Positions 47,004 through 56,226 of a stretch of DNA of 64,000 bases are shown one piece after another. The notes beneath the pieces were generated by a model that saw only the letters and a program-made list of their open reading frames with translations, was not told the DNA's origin and made no database searches. The first letter of the stretch is position 1; each line of letters starts with the position of its first letter. Origin of the DNA: Nitrospirota bacterium (lineage in GTDB: Bacteria; Nitrospinota_A; UBA7883; JACRGQ01). The translations under genes were made by a program, and so were the position numbers. The stretch is from positions 62,001 through 126,000 of the forward strand of contig JAJRYD010000020.1 in assembly GCA_024275955.1 (NCBI GenBank), written 5' to 3'.

Positions 47004-47500
47004 GGGAGCTTTTCTCTACCAACTTTAAAACCTCGCTAGGCTACTGCTCTGCCGTCTTCGACCAAAAGGGAAAACTTGTGCGGTTCTCCCTTCCAGCCTC
47101 GAAAGAAACTTCAAAAGTTTATATAAAGAATTTTCAGCAAAAACATGTCAAACTATTTGAAAATAAAGTAAAAAAATATTTTAAGAAAGACAAGATAGAT
47201 TTTAGTGATGTCAGAATATCGCTTGAGGTGGAGACTGTTTTTAGGAAAAGAGTTTATACCGCCTTGCGGAAAGTAAAGAGCGGTAGCTGGGTAACGTATG
47301 GCGAGCTAGCTAGTATGGCTGGTTTTCCATCTGCCGCCAGAGCTGTCGGCACTGCGGTTGCCAGAAATCCAATCCCTCTTATCATCCCATGCCACAGAGT
47401 TTTGCCGGCATCTGGGCAAATCGGCAGGTTCAGTGCTGATGGCGGAATAGCTATGAAATGTAAAATGCTTGAGATTGAAGGAGTTAAAGTAAAAGAGTAG
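46976..47500 (+). CDS. ogt: methylated-DNA--protein-cysteine methyltransferase
   Basis: A 174-residue protein overlapping the end of aroA by 28 bases. The acceptor-cysteine motif is in IPLIIPCHRVLPASG near residue 142. The preceding WVTYGELASMAGFPSAARAVG is the DNA-binding helix region of Ogt/AGT proteins. It repairs O6-alkylguanine in a suicide reaction. An in-frame GTG downstream of 46976 is a possible alternative start. Confidence 0.92.
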   Translation: MRRKYQNGVGELFSTNFKTSLGYCSAVFDQKGKLVRFSLPASKETSKVYIKNFQQKHVKLFENKVKKYFKKDKIDFSDVRISLEVETVFRKRVYTALRKVKSGSWVTYGELASMAGFPSAARAVGTAVARNPIPLIIPCHRVLPASGQIGRFSADGGIAMKCKMLEIEGVKVKE

Positions 47501-47514
47501 CGGGGGAGGGTGCC

Positions 47515-48270
47515 TTAGCTATCAAACTTCCAGCTTTTGAGCTTTTCCATGAACTTTTGGTCGGTAAGGTCATAGCGTATAGGGGTTATGGTGGTATACC
47601 CTTCTTCGACCGCTCTTATATCTGTTTGCGGGTCTGGGTCTGCTAAATCCATTTCGCCGCCTTGCCAGTAGTATTGAAGGCCTCGCATATCGTGCCGTTT
47701 TTCAAATTTTACCTGAAATTTCCTGTCAGAGTGCCTACATACCTTTACCCCCTTATGCTCTATGCTCGGCTCTGGAAAATTTACATTAAGGAGAGTTCCA
47801 TCCGGCAAACCTTTTTCAGCCGTTTCTTTGATAATCGGCAATGCCAGCCTGACAGCTCGTGAAAAATCGTGGTCAATAAAACTATTCATAGAGAGTGCAA
47901 CAGACGGTATCCCAAGAATAGTTCCTTCGGTAGCGGCAGAAACAGTGCCAGAGTAGATAATATTCGCGGCGTAATTACCGCCATGATTTATGCCGGAAAC
48001 AACTATATCCGGCTTTCTTTCCATAAGCGCCAGCACCGCTATTTTTACGCAGTCGGCAGGCGTGCCGTCTACCGCATATCCAAAACGGTCGCCGTTCTCG
48101 AATACTTCCCTAACTCTTAGAGGGTCGGCGATGGTTATGGCATGTCCCACAGCACTTTGCTCGCTCTCCGGTGCAGTAACAAAAACCTCTCCAAGATTTT
48201 TAAGCCCACTGTAGGCCGCTTTCAGCCCGGGGGCGTTGATCCCGTCATCGTTAGAGAGAAGTATGAGCAT
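47515..48270 (-). CDS. surE: 5'/3'-nucleotidase SurE
   Basis: 251 residues from the ATG at 48270, which gives MLILLSNDDGINAPGL, the metal-binding N-terminus of SurE. SGINHGGNYAANIIYSGTV near residue 80 is the second signature. It dephosphorylates nucleoside monophosphates in survival and stress metabolism. It converges with ogt. Confidence 0.94.
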   Translation of the reverse strand: MLILLSNDDGINAPGLKAAYSGLKNLGEVFVTAPESEQSAVGHAITIADPLRVREVFENGDRFGYAVDGTPADCVKIAVLALMERKPDIVVSGINHGGNYAANIIYSGTVSAATEGTILGIPSVALSMNSFIDHDFSRAVRLALPIIKETAEKGLPDGTLLNVNFPEPSIEHKGVKVCRHSDRKFQVKFEKRHDMRGLQYYWQGGEMDLADPDPQTDIRAVEEGYTTITPIRYDLTDQKFMEKLKSWKFDS

Positions 48271-48394
48271 TAAGAACTTGTACCACATTTTGTTTGCCAG
48301 CCATACCTGTACCGCAGTATCCCTTAACTACCGTATCTTCCACCGCACACTCTTGCGCTATCACCCCAAAATGGAAGGTGTGTGGTCTAATCTA

Positions 48395-48422
48395 TTGTTT
48401 TTTATGTTAGCATGGGTAGAAT
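48395..48422 (+). promoter_or_regulatory. candidate sigma70-type promoter of the mla operon
   Basis: TTGTTT and TAGAAT lie 16 bases apart, 28 bases before the mlaE start. The match is moderate and the surroundings are AT-rich, so it is a reasonable but unproven promoter. Confidence 0.35.
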
Positions 48423-48450
48423 TTATAACTACTAAACAGAGGAATACCGA

Positions 48451-49269
48451 TTGGACTCTGGAACGGAAAACCTGAACACTGTATCGTCGCCTAAATGGCT
48501 AGAGCCGATTGCCCGCCTCGGCTCTTTTAGCAGGCAGTTCGTAGCCGATATCGGGCATGTCGGTATATTTACGAAAGATACCATAGTCTGGATGTTTCGC
48601 CCCCCTTACAAAATCAACGCGGCGATAGAGCAGATGGTAGAAGTCGGCGTGATGTCTTTCCCAGTCGTCGCGTTCACCGCTATATTCAGCGGTATGGTTA
48701 TCGCCCTGCAGACATACAACGGCTTTGTCCGTTTTGGTGCCGAGAGCATGGTCGGAACAGTTGTCGCCCTCACACTCACCAGAGAGCTTGGGCCTGTGCT
48801 TACCGGCCTTATCGTTGCCGGTCGGGCAGGCTCTGCCATGACAGCATCGCTTGGCACTATGCGGGTAACCGAGCAGATTGACGCCCTCTACACACTAGCG
48901 GCAAACCCGATAAAGTATCTCGTTGTTCCAAGAGTTATCGCCGGGGTAATAATGTTGCCGGTGCTGGCTATCATCTCCGACATCATCGGCATCTACGGCG
49001 GATATGTCGTTGCTGTCTTAATGCTCGATTCCAACCCCGTTACCTACATGGAACGCTCATTTAACATAATGGAAAATGTAGACCTGTTTTCTGGCCTCGC
49101 GAAAGCGGCGGTATTCGGTTTTATTATTTCGATAATCGGATGCTATTTTGGGTTCTTTACCGAAGGCGGGGCCGAAGGGGTCGGCAAGGCTACCACACGC
49201 TCTGTCGTTGTCGCGTTTCTTTTAATATTCGTCACCAACTACATTATGACCGCGGTCTTTTTTAGATAA
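48451..49269 (+). CDS. mlaE: MlaE-type lipid transport permease
   Basis: A 272-residue inner-membrane permease starting at TTG, with AGAGGA eight bases upstream. SGMVIALQTYNGFVRFGAE, TRELGPVLTGLIVAGRAGSA and TEQIDALYTLAANPIKYLV are strongly conserved in MlaE/TTG2B proteins. It forms the membrane part of an ABC system moving phospholipids between the envelope membranes, with MlaF and MlaD encoded next. mlaB and mlaC are not in this cluster. Confidence 0.95.
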   Translation: MDSGTENLNTVSSPKWLEPIARLGSFSRQFVADIGHVGIFTKDTIVWMFRPPYKINAAIEQMVEVGVMSFPVVAFTAIFSGMVIALQTYNGFVRFGAESMVGTVVALTLTRELGPVLTGLIVAGRAGSAMTASLGTMRVTEQIDALYTLAANPIKYLVVPRVIAGVIMLPVLAIISDIIGIYGGYVVAVLMLDSNPVTYMERSFNIMENVDLFSGLAKAAVFGFIISIIGCYFGFFTEGGAEGVGKATTRSVVVAFLLIFVTNYIMTAVFFR

Positions 49270-49276
49270 CAAACGA

Positions 49277-50050
49277 ATGATTTTTATAGAAAACCTTTAC
49301 AAAGCATTTGGAGATAAAAAAGTTCTTCAAGGTGCCAACCTGCATTGCCCACGCGGCGAAAGCACTGTTATCATCGGCGGTTCGGGAACCGGCAAGTCGG
49401 TACTTATAAAACATATCATAGGGCTTTTAGAGCCAGACTCGGGCCGCGCTGTTGTAGACGGCAAAGTAGTTTCCGAGCTAAACGAACACGACCTTAACGA
49501 ACTGCGCAAAAAATTCGGCATGCTTTTCCAAGGCGCGGCTCTGTTCGATTCGCTTACCGTAGGAGAGAACGTAGGTTTCGCACTCACGGAGCAAAGCGTA
49601 ATGCCAAGACCAAAAATTAAGGACAGGGTTTTGGAATGTCTAGACATGGTCGGCATGCCGGACATTTACGACTTGATGCCGGATGAGCTTTCAGGCGGAA
49701 TGAGAAAACGGGTAGGGCTTGCAAGGGCTATAGCGATGAAACCGGAAATAATACTGTTCGACGAGCCGACTACTGGCCTAGACCCTGTTATGGCAGATGT
49801 CATTAACGACCTGATAATAAAAACTACAAAAGCACTAAAAGTAACTTCTGTTACAATCACGCACGATATGGTTAGCGCAAATAGAATTGCAGATAAGATT
49901 GCGATGCTCTACAAAGGGAAAATTATCGCTTATGGAACGCCGGACGAAGTAATGTTTCACCAAACTGATCCGGTGGTAAAGAAGTTCGTGGAGATAGGGC
50001 GGATAATTCGGCAAACGGAAGCTGTGCAGGGAAGAGGTAATAACATATGA
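49277..50050 (+). CDS. mlaF: MlaF-type ABC transporter ATP-binding protein
   Basis: A 257-residue ATPase with Walker A GGSGTGKSVLIKHI near residue 34, signature ELSGGMRKRVGLARAI, Walker B IILFDEPTTGLDP and a switch His in VTITHDM. It powers the MlaE permease. It starts seven bases after mlaE and overlaps mlaD by four. Confidence 0.95.
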   Translation: MIFIENLYKAFGDKKVLQGANLHCPRGESTVIIGGSGTGKSVLIKHIIGLLEPDSGRAVVDGKVVSELNEHDLNELRKKFGMLFQGAALFDSLTVGENVGFALTEQSVMPRPKIKDRVLECLDMVGMPDIYDLMPDELSGGMRKRVGLARAIAMKPEIILFDEPTTGLDPVMADVINDLIIKTTKALKVTSVTITHDMVSANRIADKIAMLYKGKIIAYGTPDEVMFHQTDPVVKKFVEIGRIIRQTEAVQGRGNNI

Positions 50051-51465
50051 AAAATCTTGGCAACGACATCAAGGTCGGCCTCTTTATCATTCTTGGCTTT
50101 GCCGTCCTTTTGTTTATGTCGTTTAAGATGGGAAGCCTTACAATCGGCAACGGTAACGGCCAGAACTATATTTACATTTACTTCAATTCAATATCCGGCC
50201 TTAACGAAAAGGCGAAGGTAAGGATGCAGGGAGTTACCATAGGAGAGATATTTAGTATTACTCTTGAAGACCGCAAGGTCAAAATAACGGCAAGCCTTAA
50301 TGGCGACTTTCAGATACCGCGCGACTCAGTGGCGACCATTCAGACATCTGGTCTGCTTGGAGATAGATATATAAATATCCAGCCGGGAATCAAAGACGAA
50401 TTTCTTGGCAATAAAGAGACTATAGAGTTTAGCGAAGACCCTGTAAGCATCGACCAGATACTAGCAAAACTTTCCGGCGCTATAGATGATGTTAGAAAAT
50501 TTGCGGATGGTCTCAACGGTTTCTTTGAAGAAAGTAGCGGAGAAGGTGGAAGCATATCTTCCATTATGAGCAATGTGGGTGAAGCCTCTGAACTGCTCAA
50601 ACTAATGCTTGCGGAAAACAGGGTCGCACTAAGGGAGGGAATAGGCAACATCCGCGATTTTTCCGCCAAGCTCGACGCTGTAATAGGCGAAAACAAAAAG
50701 AACATAAAAGAGGGCCTCGAAAATATTAAGAATGTTACCGGCAATCTGGATGGCGTGATAGTCGAAAATAGGGAAAACTTCAAGAAGACAATGGAGAACC
50801 TTAGAACAGGTTCCGACAAGCTTGATGAAATAATGAAAAGCATGCAGCAGGTTACAGGGAAAATAGAGCGTGGCGAGGGAACGATAGGCAGGCTCGTGCA
50901 GGACGAGGAGATTTACGAAAATATAAACGAAACTCTAAGCGGCGCTCAAGGAATGCTTGGAAAGATAGACAATATTAAAATCGGTTTAGGGATAAGGGCC
51001 GAAAGACTTTCTAAGCAGGAAAAGACCAAGTCCTACTTCTCATTGCGGATAAAACCGCGAGAGGATAAATATTACATGTTTGAAATTACGGAGGACGCGA
51101 GAAGGCACGATTTAAAAGTCCGCAATACGGTTAACTCTCTCCTTTATACGATGCTTGTAAATAAAAGGTTTGGCGATGTGGGGCTGGAAGCCGGCCTAAT
51201 GGAATCGAGCGGCGGTGTGGGGCTCGATTTCTATGCGTTTAGAGATTCGCTTCGCTTCTCTGCCGATCTGTTCAACCTGAGCGGGTACGATAATAACTCC
51301 CCCAACCCACAGCTTAAAGTTACCGGCAGGTATTACATTCAAAAATATGTTTACCTATATATGGGCGGTGACGAACTTCTTAACGATTACTACAAGACAT
51401 TCTTCGGCGGTCTTGGAGTTATGGTTGATGAAGATGACCTAAAGTTTTTCTTCAGCCTTTTATAG
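50047..51465 (+). CDS. mlaD: MCE-family lipid-binding protein (MlaD-like)
   Basis: A 472-residue protein. An N-terminal membrane anchor (LFIILGFAVLLFMSFKMG) is followed by an MCE domain (YFNSISGLNEKAKVRMQGV and IQTSGLLGDRYINI). A long helical region near residues 150-300 repeats NIK/NLR-type segments. The C-terminal part is beta-rich with DSLRFSADLFN, resembling outer-membrane strands. It is much longer than E. coli MlaD (about 180 residues), so the helical part may span more of the periplasm. Confidence 0.9.
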   Translation: MKNLGNDIKVGLFIILGFAVLLFMSFKMGSLTIGNGNGQNYIYIYFNSISGLNEKAKVRMQGVTIGEIFSITLEDRKVKITASLNGDFQIPRDSVATIQTSGLLGDRYINIQPGIKDEFLGNKETIEFSEDPVSIDQILAKLSGAIDDVRKFADGLNGFFEESSGEGGSISSIMSNVGEASELLKLMLAENRVALREGIGNIRDFSAKLDAVIGENKKNIKEGLENIKNVTGNLDGVIVENRENFKKTMENLRTGSDKLDEIMKSMQQVTGKIERGEGTIGRLVQDEEIYENINETLSGAQGMLGKIDNIKIGLGIRAERLSKQEKTKSYFSLRIKPREDKYYMFEITEDARRHDLKVRNTVNSLLYTMLVNKRFGDVGLEAGLMESSGGVGLDFYAFRDSLRFSADLFNLSGYDNNSPNPQLKVTGRYYIQKYVYLYMGGDELLNDYYKTFFGGLGVMVDEDDLKFFFSLL

Positions 51466-51480
51466 CTGTCTTGCGTGTAA

Positions 51481-52578
<1,098 letters not shown>

Positions 52579-53039
52579 GTAGCCGACAAGCTCCACACCA
52601 AAATAGCCCAGCTACCTTAGAGGTAATAGGTTTCAATTTCCATTGATGGTTTTGGTACCGGACATTCCTTACTCATCCATCTGGTCAGGTTCCATCCCCC
52701 TCAAGCTTGATAAAGTTTTTGTGAGTAATATCTGCGCAAAAGCAGATACCCAATCGCTCACTGAGCAAATGTTAAAGCAATCGCTAAGGGAGTGAAAACT
52801 AGGAAAAGCTCTGACCAGCGGCAAAGGTGCTTTGACCTCCCAGCCGATTTTTGAAAAAGAAATTATATGCTTGATTGAACCTTACTGGGTACAGACTCGT
52901 GCAAATAAACAAAACTATCCCTGATTCGATAGAAAACGTTACACCTTAATTATGGAAGCAGTTGTATTATAAGATTTTGTGGTTTATTTGTGTCTAAACT
53001 GGGTATAGAATAGACCGATGTTAAGGCTAGGACTATAGA
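52579..53039. other. 461-base gap between tgt and the receiver-TPR gene
   Basis: No intact gene is supportable. On the plus strand, an ATG near 52644 opens a frame of about 50 codons (MVLVPDIPYSSIWSG) that stops at TGA and continues in the same frame for about 45 codons. It looks like possible decayed coding sequence, but I recognise no family. The promoter of the next gene should lie at the right end. Confidence 0.3.
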
Positions 53040-54254
53040 ATGGCCCAAGAGTGGATTATACCTGGGGTCGAGAAAAAGACCGCAAATTCTCCAAATATCA
53101 CGATTCTTCTGGCTGTCGGCTCGATCAACCTCCGTCAGGCTATCAAAAATATGTTTCGCGCAATGGGCGACTTTAAGGTGCATGAAGCGGGTACGGGTGA
53201 GAAAGCTTTAAGAATTTTAAAAGACGAGAAGGAAAATGATAAAGATTATTTCGTAATATTCGATTTAGATTTGCCGGGCGATACCCCCGGCATTAATGTT
53301 GCCAGAGAGATAAGGTCGACCAAAAGGCTGGAGAATCTGGCCCTTGTCCTTCTTGCCGCAGATGCCAGCCGTGACAATGTGGCACTTATAGCCGAGCTTG
53401 AAGTAAGCGGATGTCTTGTTAAACCTTTTGGATTGGGAGCTTTGGAAAAAAAGTTTTTACAAATAACGAGAGAACGGTCCAACCCGCCAGAACATATAAA
53501 GATGATATATCGGGGCGAAAAATTATTGAGCGAGTCTAATCATAAAGATGCTCTTGATATCTTTCTCGCCTCGCAGCAGATTAAAAACTCTGCGCGTGTA
53601 AATGTCCATATAGGGGAGGCGTTTGAGAAACTTAGCCGATTCGATATGGCACATAGCCACTACGATAAGGCGATTGATGCCAATGATAAATATGTAAGAG
53701 CCTATAGCTTTGCCGCAACCTTGTATATGAAGCTTTCCAAAAATAATTTGGCATTACCATACCTGGAAGAGGCTACAAGATTAAGCCCCTTCAACGCGTT
53801 TCGACAATACTCTCTTGGCGGAATTTATCTAAATGGGGGTGATGAACCCGGCGCTTATGGAGCTTTTGAGCGTGCCGTCAAGATTAACCCTGGATTCAGC
53901 ATGGAAATAGCAGAAAAGTTTTTGGATTACGGCAATTCGGAAAGCGCGGAATTTTTTTTCCGAAAGTCCCTCGCGGTAGAGAGAAACAAGGTCGATGTAT
54001 TTAACAGGCTAGGCATAGCCTTAAGGAGGCAGGGCAAGTGGCAGGAAGCGGTTAATATTTACAAAAAGGTCGTTCGGATAGATTCGAACAATGCTGGAAT
54101 CTATTTTAACATGGGACGCTCATACTTTGCGGGTGAGATGTTAGAACAGGCCGCAACCTGTTTCAAAAATGCTTTACGCCTAGACCCTTCACTATTAGAA
54201 GCAGATAATGAGCTTAAAAAAATAGAGAAGATGGCTAAAACTAAAAATAATTAA
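53040..54254 (+). CDS. degenerate receiver domain fused to TPR repeats
   Basis: A 404-residue protein. Residues about 18-140 form a response-regulator-like domain: the phosphorylatable Asp region is VIFDLDLPGD and the Lys is in LVKPFG. The acidic pair is replaced (LLAVGS) and the Thr/Ser is Ala (LLAAD), so normal phosphorylation is doubtful. From about 150 to the end there are about seven TPR units (for example AVNIYKKVVRIDSNNAGIYF). It is a probable protein-interaction scaffold. AGGA precedes the ATG. Confidence 0.85.
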   Translation: MAQEWIIPGVEKKTANSPNITILLAVGSINLRQAIKNMFRAMGDFKVHEAGTGEKALRILKDEKENDKDYFVIFDLDLPGDTPGINVAREIRSTKRLENLALVLLAADASRDNVALIAELEVSGCLVKPFGLGALEKKFLQITRERSNPPEHIKMIYRGEKLLSESNHKDALDIFLASQQIKNSARVNVHIGEAFEKLSRFDMAHSHYDKAIDANDKYVRAYSFAATLYMKLSKNNLALPYLEEATRLSPFNAFRQYSLGGIYLNGGDEPGAYGAFERAVKINPGFSMEIAEKFLDYGNSESAEFFFRKSLAVERNKVDVFNRLGIALRRQGKWQEAVNIYKKVVRIDSNNAGIYFNMGRSYFAGEMLEQAATCFKNALRLDPSLLEADNELKKIEKMAKTKNN

Positions 54255-54267
54255 ACGCCCCGAACAG

Positions 54268-54939
54268 TTATTTATAGATAGGGTTTCCGTTCTTCCAGTA
54301 CCCTTCAAAAATTTTACTGCCGTCGTCCCTGTATTCGATACCATAGCCATCTGGCTTACCGTATTTCAATTCCCCATCGTATACCTTGTTCTCGTTAGCG
54401 TTGTACAAGGTTCCCCTGCCATGATATTTATTGTTTTTAAAGTTTCCAACATATTTTTTTCTACCGTCAGGGAAGTATTCCGTTCCACTGCCGGTTTGTA
54501 TACCGCTTTCCCATTCTCCGTCGTACGATTTGTTACCATCGGGCGGGAGGTACATAGTCCCCCTGCCGTGACGCTTACCAGCTTTGAACCAGCCGACATA
54601 CTTGCCGCCATCTGTCCAAAAGTAACTGCCGCGCCCATCGGTCTTGCCATCTTTAAACTCGCCGGTATATCTACTGCCGTCTGCGTAGGAATAAGTTCCC
54701 TCGCCATTCGGTTTTCCATCTGCAAACTCACCTGTATATTCAGCCCCACTAGAGTAGAAGTAGCTCCCGTAGCCATGAGGCTTTCCATCGATAAACTCGC
54801 CTGTATATTTAGTCCCATCAGCCCAGTAGTATGTTCCGTTACCGTTACTGCATGTTCCCTCGCATCTATCGCCAGCGGCATAAGCAGTGGCAGACAAAAA
54901 GATAAGCGAGATCGCCAAAGTAAACCATCTAAATTTCAT
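54268..54939 (-). CDS. exported MORN-repeat protein
   Basis: A 223-residue protein. A signal peptide (ending ATAYA) is followed by eight tandem MORN repeats of about 23 residues. Typical units are KYTGEFIDGKPHGYG and RYTGEFKDGKTDGRG; the last ends FEGYWKNGNPIYK. MORN sheets bind membranes or proteins. Because it is exported it should act in the periplasm or at the surface. It converges with the receiver-TPR gene. Confidence 0.9.
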   Translation of the reverse strand: MKFRWFTLAISLIFLSATAYAAGDRCEGTCSNGNGTYYWADGTKYTGEFIDGKPHGYGSYFYSSGAEYTGEFADGKPNGEGTYSYADGSRYTGEFKDGKTDGRGSYFWTDGGKYVGWFKAGKRHGRGTMYLPPDGNKSYDGEWESGIQTGSGTEYFPDGRKKYVGNFKNNKYHGRGTLYNANENKVYDGELKYGKPDGYGIEYRDDGSKIFEGYWKNGNPIYK

Positions 54940-54965
54940 ATATTCAACCTAAGCGAAATTCTACC

Positions 54966-55007
54966 AGAGGATGGACGCAGATTGAAAGGGTCAGCAAGAG
55001 GATGGAC
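54966..55007. repeat. 11-bp direct repeat in the MORN-LysR spacer
   Basis: AGAGGATGGAC occurs twice (54966-54976 and 54997-55007), 31 bases apart start to start, upstream of lysR and the MORN gene. It could be a regulator site or chance. Confidence 0.3.
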
Positions 55008-55164
55008 TGGTTTTAAGCTTCCTACCGCTTCATCAGTACTATTCTATAGCTGTGGCTATAAATTCTAATATGGGTAATAAACTGCTTTAATGATAGTATT
55101 AACGCCAGAATGCCGACTAGATTAGATGCCAGAACCGCGAGATGGAAATACGGAGTAGCGTAGC

Positions 55165-56130
55165 ATGCTTGATTTTAAATACTTGGTTTTTCTTTCGGCG
55201 GCGAGGCGTTTAAGCTTTTCCAAGGCCGCAAAGGAGCTTTCACTGACTCAACCTGCGGTAAGCTTCCAAATCCGGCATTTGGAAAACTCTCTAGACACCA
55301 AGCTTTTTATCCGCTATCCAAACAGGATAGAACTTGCTCCTATAGGCAAGCTTCTTCTCAAAGAGGTGGAAGATATAAACCTACATGCCAATCAGGCAAA
55401 AGAGCTTTTAATGAAAAAGCTTGGAAAGCTTTGGGGAACCGTTGTCGTTGGAGCATCCAGCACCATTGGAAACTATTTTCTTCCATCTGTACTGGCGCAG
55501 TTCAAAGGCAAGTTTGATGATGCCGGCCTTAGGGTACTTGTTGGCAATACAAACGAGGTACTTGCCTATCTTGCCGATGGAATTGTTGATTTTGCCATAG
55601 TCGAAGGGCCGGTAAAAGTGCGTCAGTGGGACGTGGAGGAAGCTTTTGTAGATGAGCTTATGGTCATAGCGCCTACAAGTTTTTCATCCACAGAGAATGG
55701 GGTTATTACTAAAGAACAGCTTGCCGCACAGCCTTTTATTTCTCGCGAGTCTGGGTCCGGCACACGCGCCATTATAGACGCTCTAAAAGATGGACAAAAA
55801 CAGCTTATACCACCTTCCAACATAGAGCTTGAGCTTGGAAGCAACACCGCTATCAAACAGGTAGTGGAGTCGGGTCTTGGAATTTCTATTGTTTCACTTA
55901 TGACTTTGCAAAAAGAGATAAAAGCAAAATCAATATCAATCCTTAGAATTGCCGATTTTCCTATTTACCGGAAAATATCTTTTGTCTTTAACCGTGGAAT
56001 GGAAAAAACAATGTTGATGGAAGAACTTATAACGCTATGCAAAGAGAAGGCAAAGAAGATGACAGTTGGCTCAGACTCTAATTTCTCTACCGCCATCAGC
56101 AAGTCTGATAAAAAACCTCACTCGCCTTAG
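55165..56130 (+). CDS. LysR-family transcriptional regulator
   Basis: A 321-residue protein. The helix-turn-helix is near residues 15-45 (SFSKAAKELSLTQPAVSFQ). The C-terminal substrate-binding domain carries GTVVVGASSTIGNYFLP and FISRESGSGTRAIIDAL, a pattern seen in regulators of the CysB/ArgP-like group. No divergent target gene sits beside it, so its regulon is unclear. GGAG-type bases precede the ATG. Confidence 0.9.
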   Translation: MLDFKYLVFLSAARRLSFSKAAKELSLTQPAVSFQIRHLENSLDTKLFIRYPNRIELAPIGKLLLKEVEDINLHANQAKELLMKKLGKLWGTVVVGASSTIGNYFLPSVLAQFKGKFDDAGLRVLVGNTNEVLAYLADGIVDFAIVEGPVKVRQWDVEEAFVDELMVIAPTSFSSTENGVITKEQLAAQPFISRESGSGTRAIIDALKDGQKQLIPPSNIELELGSNTAIKQVVESGLGISIVSLMTLQKEIKAKSISILRIADFPIYRKISFVFNRGMEKTMLMEELITLCKEKAKKMTVGSDSNFSTAISKSDKKPHSP

Positions 56131-56226
56131 CCTACAGATATCAATCTACCAGCATACCATTTCAATATTGCGCTTCCGGCGTTGTGCCAAGAGGTTTTGC
56201 ATTTAACTTCTAAAAAGAATAATACG

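Noticed and set aside
52736-52749. 14-base match AAAAGCAGATACCC with a sequence near 19996
   Set aside because: Matches of this length are expected by chance in 64 kb.
54366-55068. Long frames on both strands overlapping the MORN gene
   Set aside because: They arise from the repeated DNA of the MORN units; only the frame with the signal peptide and clear MORN repeats is real.
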